Below, piece after piece: positions 5,698 through 6,853 of a stretch of 6,853 bases of DNA; position 1 is the first letter of the stretch; each line of letters starts with the position of its first letter. The notes under the pieces were generated by a model. It was not told the DNA's origin. It saw nothing but the letters and a program-made list of their open reading frames with translations, and made no database searches. Both the position numbers and the translations under genes were made by a program. Source of the stretch: Prevotella sp. (lineage in GTDB: Bacteria; Bacteroidota; Bacteroidia; Bacteroidales; Bacteroidaceae); the NCBI GenBank assembly GCA_016283605.1, contig JAEENF010000024.1, forward strand, positions 1 through 6,853. The letters run 5' to 3'.

Positions 5698-6853
5698 TTA
5701 CATCAGTTTCCCCTGCGCGGCAAGGGTATCGTAGTTGTTGTTCAGATTACGCCAGTCGACCTTCGAACGGGTGGGAATGGCATTGATATATTTCTCGATG
5801 TTCGTATAGCCGTCGCCATTACAGTCCTTCACGGCATCGCTGGCGTCGTTGGGGTTCAAGCCGTTGGCTACCTCCCATGCATCGGGCATACCGTCGTTGT
5901 CGCTGTCCTTATAGGGCTCCCAGGCCTTGTACTCGGGATAGCCACCCATCTGACGGGGATCGGTAATGACACCCTGCTTGTAAGAGTCCTGAGGCAGACG
6001 ACGGTACTTGAAGAAGCCCTGCTCGTTCTGTGACTTCTCGTGGAGACCCCACATGTCACCGTAAGGATTCTGCTTCACGCCCGTCTTCTTCTCGATCTTG
6101 GCGAGTTCCTTTTCGTAGTCCTTGACGTAGTAAGCCTGTCCCGTACGGACCTCTTCGCAGATGCGCTGGTCGACGATGTCGCGACAGGGTACCGTAGCGC
6201 CTGCATTCGAGAGTACCCAGTCGAAGGCCTTCTCCGCACCCATGATGGTGACAAACGGCATCTCAAAGGGTTCGTCTGAGCGCATCAATGTCAGTTCTGT
6301 CTCATCCATATCTCCATCTTTATCAGCGGTTTGTATACCTCCGTTCCAGTTATTCTTTGTAATCTCAGGGTAACCCTCCATGATATTGCCGTTGGCGTAG
6401 ATACGGCCGAACTGCTTGAAGGGGAAGAGACCTTCCGAGCGACTCTCGCTCTTGGTGATACGATGACCGATAGGTGTGTCCTTCGGGGTCAGAGGACCGG
6501 GCTTGTAGTAGTTGTTGATGAAGTTGAACATCGACTTATACTCGCCGCCGTCGGCAGTGCGATGCACCCAGTTGTAGACCACGTTGTTGACGTAGTTGAA
6601 GACGCCGGCCCATCCCACGCTGGGGTTACGGCCGGTATTGTCCGCCCAGAGGTTACGCATAAAAGTGGTGTTCTCGCCACCGATGGTCGAACCGAAGGCG
6701 TGGTTCCAGGTGTCAAGGGCCTTCGCAGAGATGGTGTTCTGGATGGTCACGTTCACCGTCGGTTTCTTCTCCTTGGGCTTGCCATTGTTCATATCGAACA
6801 TGTGACGGTAGAAGGAGATATTCTCGTCGAGTCCCCACTCACAGGAACAGTGG
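5698..6853 (-). CDS. Pectate lyase (polysaccharide lyase family 1-like), N-terminus outside the window
   Basis: The last 384 residues are visible. The frame runs without a stop to the window edge, so the Met at 6801 is internal. The segment just before it, CEWGLDENISFYRH, is already lyase sequence. Such enzymes cleave de-esterified homogalacturonan by Ca2+-dependent beta-elimination, usually outside the cytoplasm. Visible marks, in numbering from the window edge, are RNP (75-77, possibly with the catalytic Arg), the beta-helix segment NYVNNVVYNW (86-95), NNYYKPGP (113-120), and the Bacteroidota-type stretch AFDWVLSNAGATVPCRDIVDQ. Near the C-terminus, DSDNDG (316-321) and DCNGDG (343-348) form a thrombospondin-3/dockerin-like calcium-binding segment. 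No type IX secretion tail is seen; any signal peptide is outside the window. It is the first visible gene of the operon and links it to pectin. PL1 assignment is good but not certain. Confidence 0.85.
   Translation of the reverse strand, partial: HCSCEWGLDENISFYRHMFDMNNGKPKEKKPTVNVTIQNTISAKALDTWNHAFGSTIGGENTTFMRNLWADNTGRNPSVGWAGVFNYVNNVVYNWVHRTADGGEYKSMFNFINNYYKPGPLTPKDTPIGHRITKSESRSEGLFPFKQFGRIYANGNIMEGYPEITKNNWNGGIQTADKDGDMDETELTLMRSDEPFEMPFVTIMGAEKAFDWVLSNAGATVPCRDIVDQRICEEVRTGQAYYVKDYEKELAKIEKKTGVKQNPYGDMWGLHEKSQNEQGFFKYRRLPQDSYKQGVITDPRQMGGYPEYKAWEPYKDSDNDGMPDAWEVANGLNPNDASDAVKDCNGDGYTNIEKYINAIPTRSKVDWRNLNNNYDTLAAQGKLM

Larger units (their letters stand above)
910..6853 (-). other. Pectin/D-apiose utilisation operon (predicted)
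   Basis: Five minus-strand genes with gaps of 9, -4, 4 and 4 bp and a single strong terminator after the last are almost certainly one transcript; its promoter lies to the right of the window. Order of transcription is pectate lyase, transketolase N, transketolase C, FGGY kinase, sugar isomerase. Biochemically this reads as release of pectin fragments, then isomerisation, phosphorylation and ketol transfer of a pentose without an aldolase, as in the D-apiose transketolase pathway. No transporter, apiosidase, SusC/SusD pair or regulator is visible here; these would be expected further upstream. Confidence 0.7.

Noticed and set aside
6799..6801. ATG 6801 as the start of the pectate lyase
   Set aside because: The same frame stays open to the window edge and the residues before it (CEWGLDENISFYRH) are recognisable lyase sequence, so the gene begins outside the window.

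Overview
The window looks like Bacteroidota chromosome, most likely a gut or rumen Prevotella/Bacteroides-type organism (inference). Four things point there: two promoters of the TTTG-N18/19-TAnnTTTG type, gene starts mostly without Shine-Dalgarno sequences, a pectate lyase of the Bacteroidota kind with a C-terminal DxDxDG calcium-binding segment, and very compact same-strand gene packing.

Positions 1-950 are an AT-richer accessory stretch. On the minus strand lies a higBA-type toxin-antitoxin pair, toxin first. The toxin (287-586) has a near-leaderless promoter carrying a perfect 15-bp palindrome. The antitoxin (1-269) has an exceptionally strong ribosome binding site and runs off the left edge. 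Divergently, on the plus strand, a consensus promoter (675-705) drives a short unidentified transcript that may encode a 59-residue peptide (768-947). It ends in a strong hairpin that is also the rho-independent terminator of the large minus-strand operon.

Positions 969-6853 are one tightly packed minus-strand operon. In transcription order it holds a secreted-type pectate lyase (5698-6853, N-terminus outside the window), a transketolase N-terminal subunit (4855-5688), a transketolase C-terminal subunit (3935-4858), a glycerol-kinase-like FGGY sugar kinase (2398-3930) and an L-fucose-isomerase-family aldose isomerase (969-2393). Junctions are 9 bp, a 4-bp ATGA overlap, 4 bp and 4 bp.

Isomerase + FGGY kinase + split transketolase with no aldolase, behind a pectin-degrading enzyme, fits the known transketolase route for D-apiose, the branched pentose of rhamnogalacturonan II and apiogalacturonan: D-apiose to D-apulose, to D-apulose 4-phosphate, then with glyceraldehyde 3-phosphate to xylulose 5-phosphate and dihydroxyacetone phosphate. 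This assignment is an inference from gene content. It is supported by the kinase, which has lost several glycerol-contacting residues of GlpK.

The oddest structure is a ~95-bp hairpin of inverted heptamer repeats (CCATTGA / TCAATGG) inside the kinase coding sequence. It is read in frame and adds about 18 residues relative to E. coli GlpK.
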